In this document: one piece after another, positions 1 to 8,237 of the stretch
Numbering within the stretch: the first letter of the stretch is position 1
Layout: each line of letters starts with the position of its first letter
DNA from: CAMFLJ01 sp963702555
GTDB taxonomy: Bacteria > Actinomycetota > Acidimicrobiia > Acidimicrobiales > Acidimicrobilacustridaceae
DNA: 64,000 nucleotides
Reading direction: 5' to 3'
Assembly (NCBI GenBank): GCA_963702555.1
Contig: CAVPCW010000008.1
Location: forward strand, 186,001 to 250,000
Position numbers and translations under genes: made by a program
The notes under the pieces: generated by a model
Told to the model about the DNA's origin: nothing
The model's database searches: none
The model's input: the letters and a program-made list of their open reading frames with translations, nothing else

Positions 1-337
1 TCTCGGCCGGGTCGTCGGGGTCGGCGGCGTCGCGGCCGGGGCCTCCCTCGGCGGAGCCCGACCCGTAGCGGGTGCGGACGGGCTCGGGCAGCCACGGGCC
101 GACGTACCGCTCGCGCCGCACGGGCGCGGACCGCAGCCGGTCGAGGGCCAGTCGGCTGGTGACGGTGGTGAGCCACGCCGCCGGGTTGTCGGGCTCGACA
201 GGCGCGGCGGCGTAGCGGATCCAGGCCTCCTGCACGACGTCCTCGGCATCGGTGCGGCTGCCGAGCATCCGGTAGGCCAGCCCGACCAGGCGGGGTCGTT
301 CGTCGGAGAAGCGGTCGGCGCGGGCGGTGTCGCTCAT
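1..337 (-). CDS. ECF sigma factor, SigJ/ECF41-like (3' part outside window)
   Basis: The gene starts at ATG 337 on the minus strand and runs off the left edge, so only about 112 residues are visible. They show sigma region 2 (RPRLVGLAYRMLGSRTDAED, then VVQEAWIRY) and the linker stretch YVGPWLPEP, which I associate with ECF41/SigJ sigma factors. Those proteins usually carry a C-terminal SnoaL-like domain that tunes activity in place of a separate anti-sigma; that part lies outside the window. The start codon overlaps the stop of the upstream FAD oxidoreductase (ATGA), so the two are translationally coupled. ECF41 sigmas are commonly encoded beside an oxidoreductase, epimerase or decarboxylase target gene, which fits this pair. 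Confidence 0.88.
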   Translation of the reverse strand, partial: MSDTARADRFSDERPRLVGLAYRMLGSRTDAEDVVQEAWIRYAAAPVEPDNPAAWLTTVTSRLALDRLRSAPVRRERYVGPWLPEPVRTRYGSGSAEGGPGRDAADPDDPAE

Positions 338-1662
338 CGCCGGCTCCCCACCCACCCCGACCGCACGGTGAGGGCCTCGGCCGCGGCGGCGGCCCCGGCG
401 CGCTCGCCGCTCACCAGCGAGGCGTCGGCGAGCCAGCCCGTCGGGCCGACCCAGTCGCCGGCGACGAGCACGCCGGGGAGCCCCGTGTCGTGCCCGTCGG
501 GCCGTCCCGCGAGGCCACCGCCGGCCGGGGTCACCGACGCGGACACCACCACCATGCGGTGCAGGTAGCGCTCGAGCACCACGTCATCCTCGGTGATCCC
601 GGTGCGTCGGGCCAGCGTGTGCAGGTCGGCGGCCAGCTCGTCGGCACCGGTGCGCTCGTCGTGGTGGAGGTAGCGGGTGGCGTGCACGAGGGCGGTGCCG
701 TCGGGGGCCAACCGGGCGCCGGGCGCGTGGGCGACGAGGTAGTGGGAGCGGTCGACGCCGAACCAGGCCCGGATCGCGGGCACCCGCCGTAGCCCGAGGT
801 CGAGGCAGGCCGCCTGGACGGGAGGGCCGAGGATCGACCACGACGGTGGAGCGCCGTCGGGCAGGAGCGCGGCGGTCGCGGCCGGCGTGCCGGGGGCGAG
901 GACCACCCGCCGGGCGCGCAGCACCTCGCCGGAGGGGGCGAGCCGGACGAACGGACCGTCGTCGTCGTGGTCGACAGCGGAGGCCGAGCCGGATCGGCGC
1001 AGCACGCCCGGCGCCGCGGCCCGGAGCCCGTCGGTGAGCTGGGCCCAGCCTCCGTGGAGGTACGTCACCCCGCGAGCTGCGGCCCGGAGCTGGGTGACGG
1101 CGACGTCGGCGGAGAGCGTGGCGGTGTCGGCGCTGTAGCTGCCCACCCGCACGAGGGTGGTGAGCACCGCCCGGGGTCGTTCGGGGAGCAAGGCGCGGAG
1201 CCAGTCGTCGACGGTGAGGTGGGCGACGTCGGCCGGGTCGGTGCGGAGGATGCGGGCGAGGGCCCGGGCCAGGCGGGCTTTGTCGGCCGCGCCGAGGAAC
1301 GGGCTCACCAGCACGCCCGGGCCCTGGGGCAGCGAGGCGGTGCGGTCGTCCCAGGCCAGGACGCTGACCCTCGGCGGGTGCACGCCGTCGGTGGTGACAC
1401 CGAGGCGGTCGAGCACCGCCCGGCCGGGGCCGCGGTCGTAGATCCCGTGGGGGCCGCGGTTGAGCAGGAAGCCGTCGCGCTCGTCGGTGCGGGCCCGGCC
1501 GGCGGGCGACGGTCCCTCCACGAGGGTCACGGTCGCCCCGGTCCGGGCGGCGGTGGCGGCGGCGGTGAGGCCGGCGAGCCCGGAGCCGACGACGACGACG
1601 TCGACCTCCTCGTCGGGTTCGTCGTGGGCTCGGTGGGCGGCGTGGTGGGTGGCTGTGGTCAT
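334..1662 (-). CDS. NAD(P)/FAD-dependent oxidoreductase (phytoene desaturase/amine oxidase-like)
   Basis: 442 residues. An N-terminal Rossmann dinucleotide-binding motif GSGLAG lies at residues 26-31 with the partner glutamate in VTLVEG. The C-terminal FAD motif of the amine-oxidase/phytoene-desaturase superfamily is present (PGVLVAGDWVG, then ASLVSGERAG). The middle is divergent and gives no substrate. The start at 1662 is chosen because AGGAGGT sits 7 bases upstream. The gene overlaps the ECF41-like sigma gene by ATGA and is preceded by the ferredoxin-MBL gene 68 bp upstream. It is likely the redox partner or target of that sigma factor; the reaction is unknown. Family assignment is firm, specific function is not. 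Confidence 0.87.
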   Translation of the reverse strand: MTTATHHAAHRAHDEPDEEVDVVVVGSGLAGLTAAATAARTGATVTLVEGPSPAGRARTDERDGFLLNRGPHGIYDRGPGRAVLDRLGVTTDGVHPPRVSVLAWDDRTASLPQGPGVLVSPFLGAADKARLARALARILRTDPADVAHLTVDDWLRALLPERPRAVLTTLVRVGSYSADTATLSADVAVTQLRAAARGVTYLHGGWAQLTDGLRAAAPGVLRRSGSASAVDHDDDGPFVRLAPSGEVLRARRVVLAPGTPAATAALLPDGAPPSWSILGPPVQAACLDLGLRRVPAIRAWFGVDRSHYLVAHAPGARLAPDGTALVHATRYLHHDERTGADELAADLHTLARRTGITEDDVVLERYLHRMVVVSASVTPAGGGLAGRPDGHDTGLPGVLVAGDWVGPTGWLADASLVSGERAGAAAAAEALTVRSGWVGSRR

Positions 1663-1730
1663 GGTCGGGGACCTCCTCACCCGACCCGACGACGCAGCCC
1701 ACCGATGTGTGACCGCCCGGCCCGAAGGAA

Positions 1731-2615
1731 TCAGGCGGTGGCGGCCATGCGGGTGACGAGGGCCTCGAGCCCGTCGTGCATCTCGGCCGCCGGCAGGTGC
1801 ACCCGGGCCCCGTGGCCGGGGAGCAACCATTCGAACGACGTGGCCGCGGCCAGCGCGGCCAGCGACTCGGTCTGGGCGGTCCACGAGAACCAGGTGGCAC
1901 CCCGGAAGGCCATCAGCGCCTGGCGGGAGTGGCTCCAGGCCAGCGAGTCGCCGGAGAAGCAGAACCGCTCGTCGACCACGAAGACCACGCTGCCCCGGGT
2001 GTGCCCGGGTACCGGGTGGGCCACGATGCCGGGGGCGATCCCGGTGGCGTCGCCCGCACCGCCGGTGAGCAGGTCGGAGGCGAACGGCGCCGCCGACCGG
2101 TCGTCGGTGTGGATCCACACGCGGGCCCCGAAGCGCTCGGCATATCGCTGCGCGTCGGCGACGTCGTCGCGGTGGGTGAGCAGCACGTGGGCGATGCCGC
2201 CCATGCCCTCGAAGGGTGTGGCCAGCGCCTCGGTCCACCGGGGTGAGTCGATCAGCAGGTTGCCCTCCGGCCGCACGACGAACCACGCCGAGGCCCCGAA
2301 CGAGCTCTCGGAGCAGTACCCGACGTCGAACACGCCGCTGCCGGGCTCGACCTCGCGGGGGTAGAGCCGGCCGGGCCGGGGCCGGTGGTCGACGGTGCCG
2401 ATGGAGTTGGTCGGGCAGGCCTGTGCGGCCAGCCACGCACCCAGCTCGGCGGCGTCGTCACCGGGCTCGGGCTGGTGGAACACCACCGAGTGACCGCCCG
2501 AGGGGGCGAAGGTCTCCGGCGAGATCTCGCGGCAGGTGCCGCAGTCGATGCAGCGCGTGTCGCAGAACCACGCGCCCTCGACGTTCGCCGTGTTCCGCAG
2601 CTCGACCCGCGCCAT
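1731..2615 (-). CDS. Ferredoxin-MBL-fold hydrolase fusion protein
   Basis: 294 residues with two modules. Residues 1-75 are a ferredoxin-like domain with Cys18, Cys22, Cys25 and Cys28 and a distal CysPro at 67-68, a pattern expected to bind an iron-sulfur cluster. The rest is a metallo-beta-lactamase fold. Its metal motifs are degenerate: THRDDVAD stands where HxHxDH is expected, while GHTRGS, FSGDSL and LLPGHG are recognisable. Such fusions are known in bacteria and plants, but their reaction is not established to my knowledge. The ATG at 2615 directly precedes the conserved start of the ferredoxin domain. The gene lies 60 bp downstream of an Fe(II)/2OG oxygenase gene, suggesting the ferredoxin may serve local redox chemistry. 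Confidence 0.85.
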   Translation of the reverse strand: MARVELRNTANVEGAWFCDTRCIDCGTCREISPETFAPSGGHSVVFHQPEPGDDAAELGAWLAAQACPTNSIGTVDHRPRPGRLYPREVEPGSGVFDVGYCSESSFGASAWFVVRPEGNLLIDSPRWTEALATPFEGMGGIAHVLLTHRDDVADAQRYAERFGARVWIHTDDRSAAPFASDLLTGGAGDATGIAPGIVAHPVPGHTRGSVVFVVDERFCFSGDSLAWSHSRQALMAFRGATWFSWTAQTESLAALAAATSFEWLLPGHGARVHLPAAEMHDGLEALVTRMAATA

Positions 2616-2674
2616 GTCGGCGCAGGGTACCGACCGGTCCCGCCGACCGGTCGGTGGTTCCCGCGCGAACAGGA

Positions 2675-3739
2675 TCAGCCGTCGGTGACGGCGGCCATGC
2701 GCTCCTTGGCGGTGTCGGTCGAGTCGGTCGTGGCCACCAGGCCCCGGGAGCCGCCGAGCTTCTCGAGCAGGTGGTCGCCGCCGGTGACCGGTGGGTACTT
2801 CGGGGGGTCGTCCTCCGACCAGCACGTGGGCAGGCACTCGACGACCATGTCGTAGTCGCCGTCGAGGAAGAAGGCGGTGGAGCGGCGCAGCGAGGGCCCG
2901 TCGACACCGACAGGCGGCGGGGCCACGCGGTGGAGGGTCGAGCGCCAGCGGTCGTTGGTCCACTCCGCCAACAGGTCACCCAGGTTGATGATGTAGGCAC
3001 CGTCGGCCGGCAGCACCGGCCACCACTCGCCGTCGGGCCCCACGACCTCGAGGCCGGCGACCTTGTCGGCGTAGAGCACGGTGACGATGCCGTAGTCGGT
3101 GTGGGCGCCCATCCGCTGCTGGCCTTCGATCGGGTCGGGGGAGCCGGGCTGGCGCTCGTAGCGGATCATCCGCATGACCTCGATGGGGTGCTGGCACCGC
3201 TCGACGAAGAAGTCCTCCGGCATGTCGAGCGCGACGGCGAAGATGCGGGTGACCTTCCGGGCGAGCTCGGCGACAGCCGCGTAGTAGGCGTTGAGTCGGG
3301 GCCGCATCGAGGGCATGGCCTCGTCGGGCCACACGTTGGGGGCGAGGAAGCGATGGCGCTCGGCGATCACCGCGGGGTCGGTCTCGTCGACGGAGTCGCG
3401 GGCGATGTTGAACGACTCGAAGATGTCGGGCGGGGCCTCGACGCCCAGGCTGTAGGCGAGCGACTCCGAGCCGATGCCGGAGTAGCCCCGGTTCACCTCC
3501 GGCGGGGAGATCAGCGCGTCCTTGACGTCCTGGGGGAGGGCGAAGAACTCGTCGTTCACGGCCAGCATGTCGTCGATCAGCTCACGGGGGATGCCGTGGC
3601 CGGTGATCTGCATGAAGCCGTAGGTCGTGGCGGCGGCACGGATGGCGTCGACGATGGCGGCGCGGCCGGCGGCGTCGTCGGTGTCCCACGCCGAGATGTC
3701 GATCACGGGGACGCTGCGAGGGGGGGTGGTGGTGCTCAC
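2675..3739 (-). CDS. Isopenicillin N synthase-family Fe(II)/2-oxoglutarate oxygenase
   Basis: 354 residues, the usual size for the family. The N-terminal DIOX_N part begins VPVIDISAWD. The Fe(II) triad is His213 and Asp215 (in GAHTDYG) plus His270 (in TLHRVAPP), and the 2-oxoglutarate-binding RxS is Arg285/Ser287. Every catalytic residue expected of an active enzyme is present. Members oxidise small molecules such as gibberellins, ethylene precursors or amino acids; nothing here fixes the substrate. The start is GTG at 3739 without a strong ribosome-binding site. A second 2OG oxygenase of the TauD type lies 119 bp upstream on the same strand. Confidence 0.92.
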   Translation of the reverse strand: MSTTTPPRSVPVIDISAWDTDDAAGRAAIVDAIRAAATTYGFMQITGHGIPRELIDDMLAVNDEFFALPQDVKDALISPPEVNRGYSGIGSESLAYSLGVEAPPDIFESFNIARDSVDETDPAVIAERHRFLAPNVWPDEAMPSMRPRLNAYYAAVAELARKVTRIFAVALDMPEDFFVERCQHPIEVMRMIRYERQPGSPDPIEGQQRMGAHTDYGIVTVLYADKVAGLEVVGPDGEWWPVLPADGAYIINLGDLLAEWTNDRWRSTLHRVAPPPVGVDGPSLRRSTAFFLDGDYDMVVECLPTCWSEDDPPKYPPVTGGDHLLEKLGGSRGLVATTDSTDTAKERMAAVTDG

Positions 3740-3858
3740 GGGGACGATGGTCGGTTGACCGGGGTGGCCGCGTCAACAGACCGTCAACCTGCTTCACCCC
3801 CCGTTCACACCTTCGGGACCTTGGTCCCCCAGCGGGGTCGGTCGGCCGCCCGGAGGGC

Positions 3859-4680
3859 TCAGGCCTTGGCGTAGCGGGTGTCGGAGGCGAGCTTGCCGTC
3901 GGGCACCGAGAGGGCCTCGTCGCTCCAGGCCCAGACCCGCCAGAAGAGCCGGTCGAGGTCGGTGTAGGCGTCGCGGGAGTGCGAGACCCGGTAGTTGTCG
4001 ACGCAGATCGCCTCTCCGGGGCCGGCGCGGAACCGGGTGGCCCGCTCGCGGAGCGACTCGAACAGCTCGGTGACGTCGTCGAAGAGGGTGTCGGTGGCCG
4101 CGGGATCGGGGTCGTCGGCCATCGGCCGGACGCAGTCGCGCAGGGCGCCGAGCCAGAACAGGGGGCGGCCCGAGGGGGTGTCGCGCACCATCGTCCCCGA
4201 GCGCTCGACCATGCCGGGTGAGGTGAGGTCGAGCACCGTGCCGGTGAGGAAGTCGGCGAGGCGGGCGCCGGCGGAGCCCTCGGGCTCGGCCTGCAGGGCG
4301 GCCAGCACGGCGTAGTTGTCGATGAGGACCGACTCGCCGCCGACGGCACTGTCGACGTCGCAGAGCAGGAACATGGCGTCGGGCGCGTCGTGGCCGTACG
4401 TGAAGCCGTCGGTGTGCATGGGCAGGGGCACGGCGTGGGCGTCGGTCTCGCGGACCTTGCGGTCCTTGTCGCCGCCCTCGCGCACGGCGATTGGCTCGGG
4501 CGCGGCCACGACCCGGTCGCCGAGCACCCGACGGGCGAGGCCGTCGGCGGTGGTCTGGCCGATGGGCAGGCCGGTGAGGATCGCCGCCCCCTCGGTGCGC
4601 ATCAGCCGAGCCGCCTCGGCGGGGTCGTCGGTGCGGCGGGGCACGATGCTGGCGTCGAGGTCGGGGAGGGGCGTTGCCAT
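3859..4680 (-). CDS. TauD/TfdA-family Fe(II)/2-oxoglutarate dioxygenase
   Basis: 273 residues. The HxD part of the iron triad is His89/Asp91 (PMHTDG), the distal His is His234 in NYRVSHSRD, and Arg248 is placed to bind the 2-oxoglutarate carboxylate. The family hydroxylates or desulfonates small acids; related bacterial proteins act on taurine, aryloxyacetates, trimethyllysine or gamma-butyrobetaine, and the substrate here is not predictable. It is the first gene of the minus-strand group ending at the sigma factor and is divergent from the Moco oxidoreductase gene across a 104-bp gap. Confidence 0.9.
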   Translation of the reverse strand: MATPLPDLDASIVPRRTDDPAEAARLMRTEGAAILTGLPIGQTTADGLARRVLGDRVVAAPEPIAVREGGDKDRKVRETDAHAVPLPMHTDGFTYGHDAPDAMFLLCDVDSAVGGESVLIDNYAVLAALQAEPEGSAGARLADFLTGTVLDLTSPGMVERSGTMVRDTPSGRPLFWLGALRDCVRPMADDPDPAATDTLFDDVTELFESLRERATRFRAGPGEAICVDNYRVSHSRDAYTDLDRLFWRVWAWSDEALSVPDGKLASDTRYAKA

Positions 4681-4758
4681 GCCCCAAGCCTTCCCGATCC
4701 GGCGGCCCCGGTCACGTGGCGGCGGCGCAGTTCACAGGGTGTTCTCGCCCCGGATCGG

Positions 4759-4787
4759 TCATCCACCGGGCCTCGCGGTGTCGGATG
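4759..4787 (+). promoter_or_regulatory. Predicted SigK-type promoter of the Moco oxidoreductase
   Basis: TCATCC (4759-4764) is followed after exactly 17 bases by CGGATG (4782-4787). This resembles the mycobacterial SigK consensus as I recall it (CCATCC-N17/18-CCGAAT). Transcription would begin near 4794, which is itself an in-frame GTG, so a leaderless message is possible. Prediction only. Confidence 0.4.
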
Positions 4788-6479
4788 AGTGGCGTGACCG
4801 CACTCATCGACTCGCCTGACGTCGCCCCGGACGGGCAGGTGTCCCGGCGTCGTGCCCCCTGGTGGTGGGGCGCGCTGGCCGGGCTGCTCGCCGTGGGCGC
4901 CGCGCTGGCGGTCGGAGAGCTGGTCACGGGCATCCTCGAGGGCACCAGCTCCGCGGTCGTGTCGGTCGGCGAGGTCGTGGTGGCGAACGCGCCGAACTGG
5001 CTCAAGGAGTTCGCCATCGAGACCTTCGGCGAGAACGACAAGGACGCCCTGATCGCCGGCACCACCATCACCCTCGTCCTCGTCTCGATCGTGCTGGGCG
5101 TGGCGTCGCTGCGCCGGCTCTGGATCGGCATCGCCGGCACCGTGGTCTTCGGCGTCATCGGCGTGTGGGCCGCCCTCACCCGCCCGGGTGCGAGCCCGGT
5201 CGACGCCTGGCCCTCGATCATCGGCACCCTCGCCGGGGTCACCGTCCTCTGGTACCTCCTCGGCCGCACCCGCACGACGGCCGCACCCGCCTCGGTCGTC
5301 ACGGCCGCCGCCGTGGCCGGCCCGGCGAGCGACCCCGTCGTCGAGACCGTCGAGACCGTCGAGACCCCGGCCACCATGCGCCCGTCCGGGCCCCGCCCCT
5401 CCGCGCCGGCCGGTTTCGACCGGCGTGCCTTCCTGGCGAGCGCCGGGATGGTGGCCGGCGGTGTGGTGGTGGTCGGCGCCTTCGGGAAGGGCCTCCAGGG
5501 CCGCTACAGCGTGGCCGGCGCCCGTGACGCCGTCACCCTCCCGCCGCCCGCCTCGCCCGCCGCCGCCCTCCCCGCCGGGGTCGACCTCGGCACCGCGGGC
5601 ATCTCCCCGTTCATCACCCCGAACAGCGAGTTCTACCGGGTCGACACCGCTCTCCAGGCGCCCCGCGTCACCCCGTCGGAGTGGCGCCTCAGCATCGGCG
5701 GCATGGTCGACAACCCCATCGAGCTGACCTTCCAGGACCTCCTCGACCGGGAGATCATCGAGCGCGACATCACGCTGGTCTGCGTCTCCAACGAGGTCGG
5801 CGGCCGCTACGCCGGCACCGCCCGCTGGCTCGGCGTGCCGCTGAAGTCCCTCCTCGACGAAGCCGGGGTGCAGGCCGGCGCCGACCAGCTCGTCAGCCGC
5901 TCGGTCGACGGCTGGACCGCCGGCTCCCCGGTGCAGACCGTGATGGACGGCCGCGACGCCATGGTGGCCATCGGCATGAACGGCGAGCCGCTGCCCGTCG
6001 AGCACGGGTTCCCCGCCCGCCTCGTGGTGCCCGGCCTCTACGGCTTCGTGTCGGCCACCAAGTGGGTCACCCAGCTCGAGCTCACGACCTTCGACGCCTT
6101 CGACCCGTACTGGGCCAAGCGCGGCTGGGCCAAGGAGGCCCCGATCAAGACCATGGCCCGCATCGACACGCCCCGCGGGCTGGCCAAGGTCGAGCCCGGC
6201 GTCGTGCCCGTCGGTGGTGTGGCGTGGGCCGTGCACCGGGGCATCGAGGCCGTCGAGGTCCGCATCGACGACGGCCCGTGGCAGGAGGCCCAGTTGGCCG
6301 CCGTGCCCGGCTCCGACACCTGGCGCCAGTGGGTCTACCCGTGGGAGGCCACTTCGGGCCGCCACACGATCACGGCCCGGGCCACCGACGGCTCGGGGGA
6401 GACCCAGACCGAGGATCGGGTGGAGCCCATCCCCGACGGTGCCACCGGCTGGCACTCCGTGGTGGTGATCGTCTCGTGA
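4785..6479 (+). CDS. Membrane-tethered molybdopterin-dependent oxidoreductase (sulfite oxidase family)
   Basis: 564 residues. The first ~190 hold hydrophobic helices (starting WWWGALAGLL) that anchor it in the membrane. A second hydrophobic stretch after RRAFLAS leads into the extracytoplasmic enzyme. The Moco domain contains LVCVSNEVGGRY, whose Cys is the likely molybdenum ligand, and GFPARLVVPGLYG. A dimerisation-like beta domain follows (WAVHRGIEAVEVRIDDGPW). It is likely a periplasmic-side redox enzyme related to YedY/sulfite oxidase; the substrate is unknown. The start is uncertain: ATG 4785 or GTG 4794, neither with a good ribosome-binding site. The latter would be leaderless if the predicted SigK-type promoter is real. 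The SigK/RskA pair lies immediately downstream. Confidence 0.9.
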   Translation: MSGVTALIDSPDVAPDGQVSRRRAPWWWGALAGLLAVGAALAVGELVTGILEGTSSAVVSVGEVVVANAPNWLKEFAIETFGENDKDALIAGTTITLVLVSIVLGVASLRRLWIGIAGTVVFGVIGVWAALTRPGASPVDAWPSIIGTLAGVTVLWYLLGRTRTTAAPASVVTAAAVAGPASDPVVETVETVETPATMRPSGPRPSAPAGFDRRAFLASAGMVAGGVVVVGAFGKGLQGRYSVAGARDAVTLPPPASPAAALPAGVDLGTAGISPFITPNSEFYRVDTALQAPRVTPSEWRLSIGGMVDNPIELTFQDLLDREIIERDITLVCVSNEVGGRYAGTARWLGVPLKSLLDEAGVQAGADQLVSRSVDGWTAGSPVQTVMDGRDAMVAIGMNGEPLPVEHGFPARLVVPGLYGFVSATKWVTQLELTTFDAFDPYWAKRGWAKEAPIKTMARIDTPRGLAKVEPGVVPVGGVAWAVHRGIEAVEVRIDDGPWQEAQLAAVPGSDTWRQWVYPWEATSGRHTITARATDGSGETQTEDRVEPIPDGATGWHSVVVIVS

Positions 6480-6521
6480 GCACCATGACGGGGGCCGTGG
6501 TCGATCTTCGGCGCGACCGAT

Positions 6522-6550
6522 CTATCCTCCTTGCCGTCGGCGCGGCGAAC
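6522..6550 (+). promoter_or_regulatory. Predicted SigK-type autoregulatory promoter of sigK-rskA
   Basis: CTATCC (6522-6527), a 17-bp spacer, then GCGAAC (6545-6550). The -35-like part matches the recalled SigK consensus CCATCC at five of six positions and the -10-like part matches CCGAAT at four of six. It lies 33 bp before the preferred sigma start at 6584, giving a short leader. It also argues against the alternative in-frame ATG at 6485. Confidence 0.5.
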
Positions 6551-6583
6551 GTCCGTCGGCAGGTTCGCCAGTTGACGAGGGAC

Positions 6584-7159
6584 ATGGATCCGCTGACCCA
6601 CGAGCTCGACGATGCCCGGCTCATCGACGCCGTGGGCCGAGGCGACCAGCAGGCGCTCGCCGAGGCCTACCGCCGTCATGGTGACGGCGTGTTCGGCCTG
6701 GTGCGCCGTGTCCTGGCCGACGGGGCGATGGCCGAAGAGGTCACCCAGGAGGTCTTCCTCCGCCTCTGGAACGAGCCGCACCGCTTCGACCCCGATCGTG
6801 GCGCCCTGCGGTCGTTCCTCCTGCGCCAGGCCCACAGCCGGGCCGTCGAGCGGGTCCGCTCCGAGGAGGCCCGGCGCCGCCGCGAGGAGCGGGTCGACCG
6901 CGAGAACGTCCCTCCTCAGGCCGACGTCGAGCAGCAGGCCATGGAGGGCCTGTCCTCGCAGGCCGTGGCCGACGCCCTGGCCACCCTCAACGAGGGCGAG
7001 CGCGAGGCCATCGTCCTCGCGTACTTCGGAGGCCACAGTTACAGAGAAGTGGCGCTCCGACTGGACCTGCCGGAAGGCACGGTCAAGAGTCGTATCCGTC
7101 TCGGGTTGGCCAAGCTGGCCGACAGGCTCGAGGCGACCGGACTGGGGATCAACCCATGA
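6584..7159 (+). CDS. sigK: ECF RNA polymerase sigma factor, SigK-like
   Basis: 191 residues. Sigma region 2 spans roughly residues 25-95 (VRRVLADGAMAEEVTQEVFL, then RLW) and region 4 roughly 125-180 (LNEGEREAIVLAYFGGHSYR, then a helix-turn-helix ending PEGTVKSRIR). SigK identity rests on context: an RskA-type anti-sigma overlapping by ATGA, a fasciclin lipoprotein downstream and a membrane oxidoreductase upstream. The mycobacterial SigK regulon likewise includes fasciclin-domain proteins (Mpt70/Mpt83). Start 6584 is preferred over in-frame ATG 6485 because a SigK-like promoter lies between them. Function as an ECF sigma is near certain; the symbol is by analogy. Confidence 0.9.
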   Translation: MDPLTHELDDARLIDAVGRGDQQALAEAYRRHGDGVFGLVRRVLADGAMAEEVTQEVFLRLWNEPHRFDPDRGALRSFLLRQAHSRAVERVRSEEARRRREERVDRENVPPQADVEQQAMEGLSSQAVADALATLNEGEREAIVLAYFGGHSYREVALRLDLPEGTVKSRIRLGLAKLADRLEATGLGINP

Positions 7160-8049
7160 CTGAGCGCGAGCACCACGACATCGGCAACGGCAACGGCTCG
7201 GACGACACCGAGTCGCTGCTCGGCGCGTACGTGCTCGACGCGGTCGACGACGTCGACCGCCGTCGGGTCGAGCGCCTGTTGGAGACCAACCCGGAGGCCC
7301 GGGCCGAGGTCGCGCGGCTCGATGCGGCCGCCGACCGACTGGCGGAGGCCGCGGCTGCCGGCGCCTCGGCCCCGAGCGAGCTGTTCGGCTCGCTGATGGC
7401 CCAGATCGCCGCCGGCCCGTCCGCCGTCGGCGGGTCGGGCGCGCTCGGAGCCCCGACCCCGCCTCCGGCGGTCGAGCCCGTGCTGCGGCCCCGCCTCTCC
7501 GACGACACCCCGGCGGTGTCGGTGCCCGGTCACCGACCCGTCGACGACCAGCCCGGCGTGGCGTCCTTCGAGCGCCATGCCGAGGCCCGCCGCTCCCGCA
7601 CGCCGTGGATCCTCTCGGCCGCCGCAGTCGTGGTCCTGTTCGTGGTCGGCGCCGTCGTCGTCGGCAACCGTGGGGGCGACGGTGTCACCGATTCCGTCGC
7701 CGCCATGGAGCAGATGGCGGCCCAGGCGGCCTCGATGCCCGGTGCCCGCACCGGTGAGCTCACCGATCCGGAGAACACGATGGCCGTGCAGGTCGTCGTC
7801 GACCCCGACGGCCACGCCTTCGTGATGTCGGGTGTGCTCCCGCCGCTCGACGCGTCCCACACCTACCAGCTGTGGTCGGCCGAGGGCGGCACGATGGTGT
7901 CGCTCGGCCTGCTCGGCTCGTCGCCGGCCATGTCGGTGGTGGGCGTCGACCCGGGCGTGCACGAGCTGGCCATCACCGTCGAGCCCATCGGCGGCAGCCC
8001 TGGGCCCACTGCGGCCCCGATGGCGAGCGGCACCCTCAACACCGTCTGA
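7156..8049 (+). CDS. rskA: Anti-sigma-K factor, RskA family
   Basis: 297 residues. The cytoplasmic N-terminus (LLGAYVLDAVDDVDRRRVER) is the anti-sigma domain that would bind the sigma factor. A Pro-rich linker and one transmembrane helix (about residues 151-170) follow. The outer C-terminal RskA domain contains SHTYQLWSAEGG and ends around residue 297. The gene overlaps the sigma gene by ATGA, ensuring co-translation. RskA proteins release their sigma after regulated proteolysis, in response to redox signals in mycobacteria. Unlike the classical zinc-binding anti-sigmas, no HC2 cysteines are visible in the N-terminus. Confidence 0.93.
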   Translation: MTEREHHDIGNGNGSDDTESLLGAYVLDAVDDVDRRRVERLLETNPEARAEVARLDAAADRLAEAAAAGASAPSELFGSLMAQIAAGPSAVGGSGALGAPTPPPAVEPVLRPRLSDDTPAVSVPGHRPVDDQPGVASFERHAEARRSRTPWILSAAAVVVLFVVGAVVVGNRGGDGVTDSVAAMEQMAAQAASMPGARTGELTDPENTMAVQVVVDPDGHAFVMSGVLPPLDASHTYQLWSAEGGTMVSLGLLGSSPAMSVVGVDPGVHELAITVEPIGGSPGPTAAPMASGTLNTV

Positions 8050-8161
8050 GGGCGGCCGTCGTCGCCCGGGCCGTCGTTGCCCGGGCGGTCGAGCGCGCCC
8101 GGCGAGAAGATGAGGTGGCTAAGGGTTTCGGCCGATTGATCAGAAAAAGACTGACGATTCG

Positions 8162-8190
8162 TGATCCGCACATCGGCAGTGCTTCGGAGT
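8162..8190 (+). promoter_or_regulatory. Possible SigK-type promoter of the fasciclin gene
   Basis: TGATCC (8162-8167), a 17-bp spacer, then CGGAGT (8185-8190). Both halves match the recalled SigK consensus at four of six positions only. The identical spacer to the elements at 4759 and 6522 makes it worth recording. It would give a leader of about 40 nt. Confidence 0.35.
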
Positions 8191-8237
8191 GGAGATGTCA
8201 CCCGCACCCCACCCCTTCACTCACAGGAGCTCTTCCG

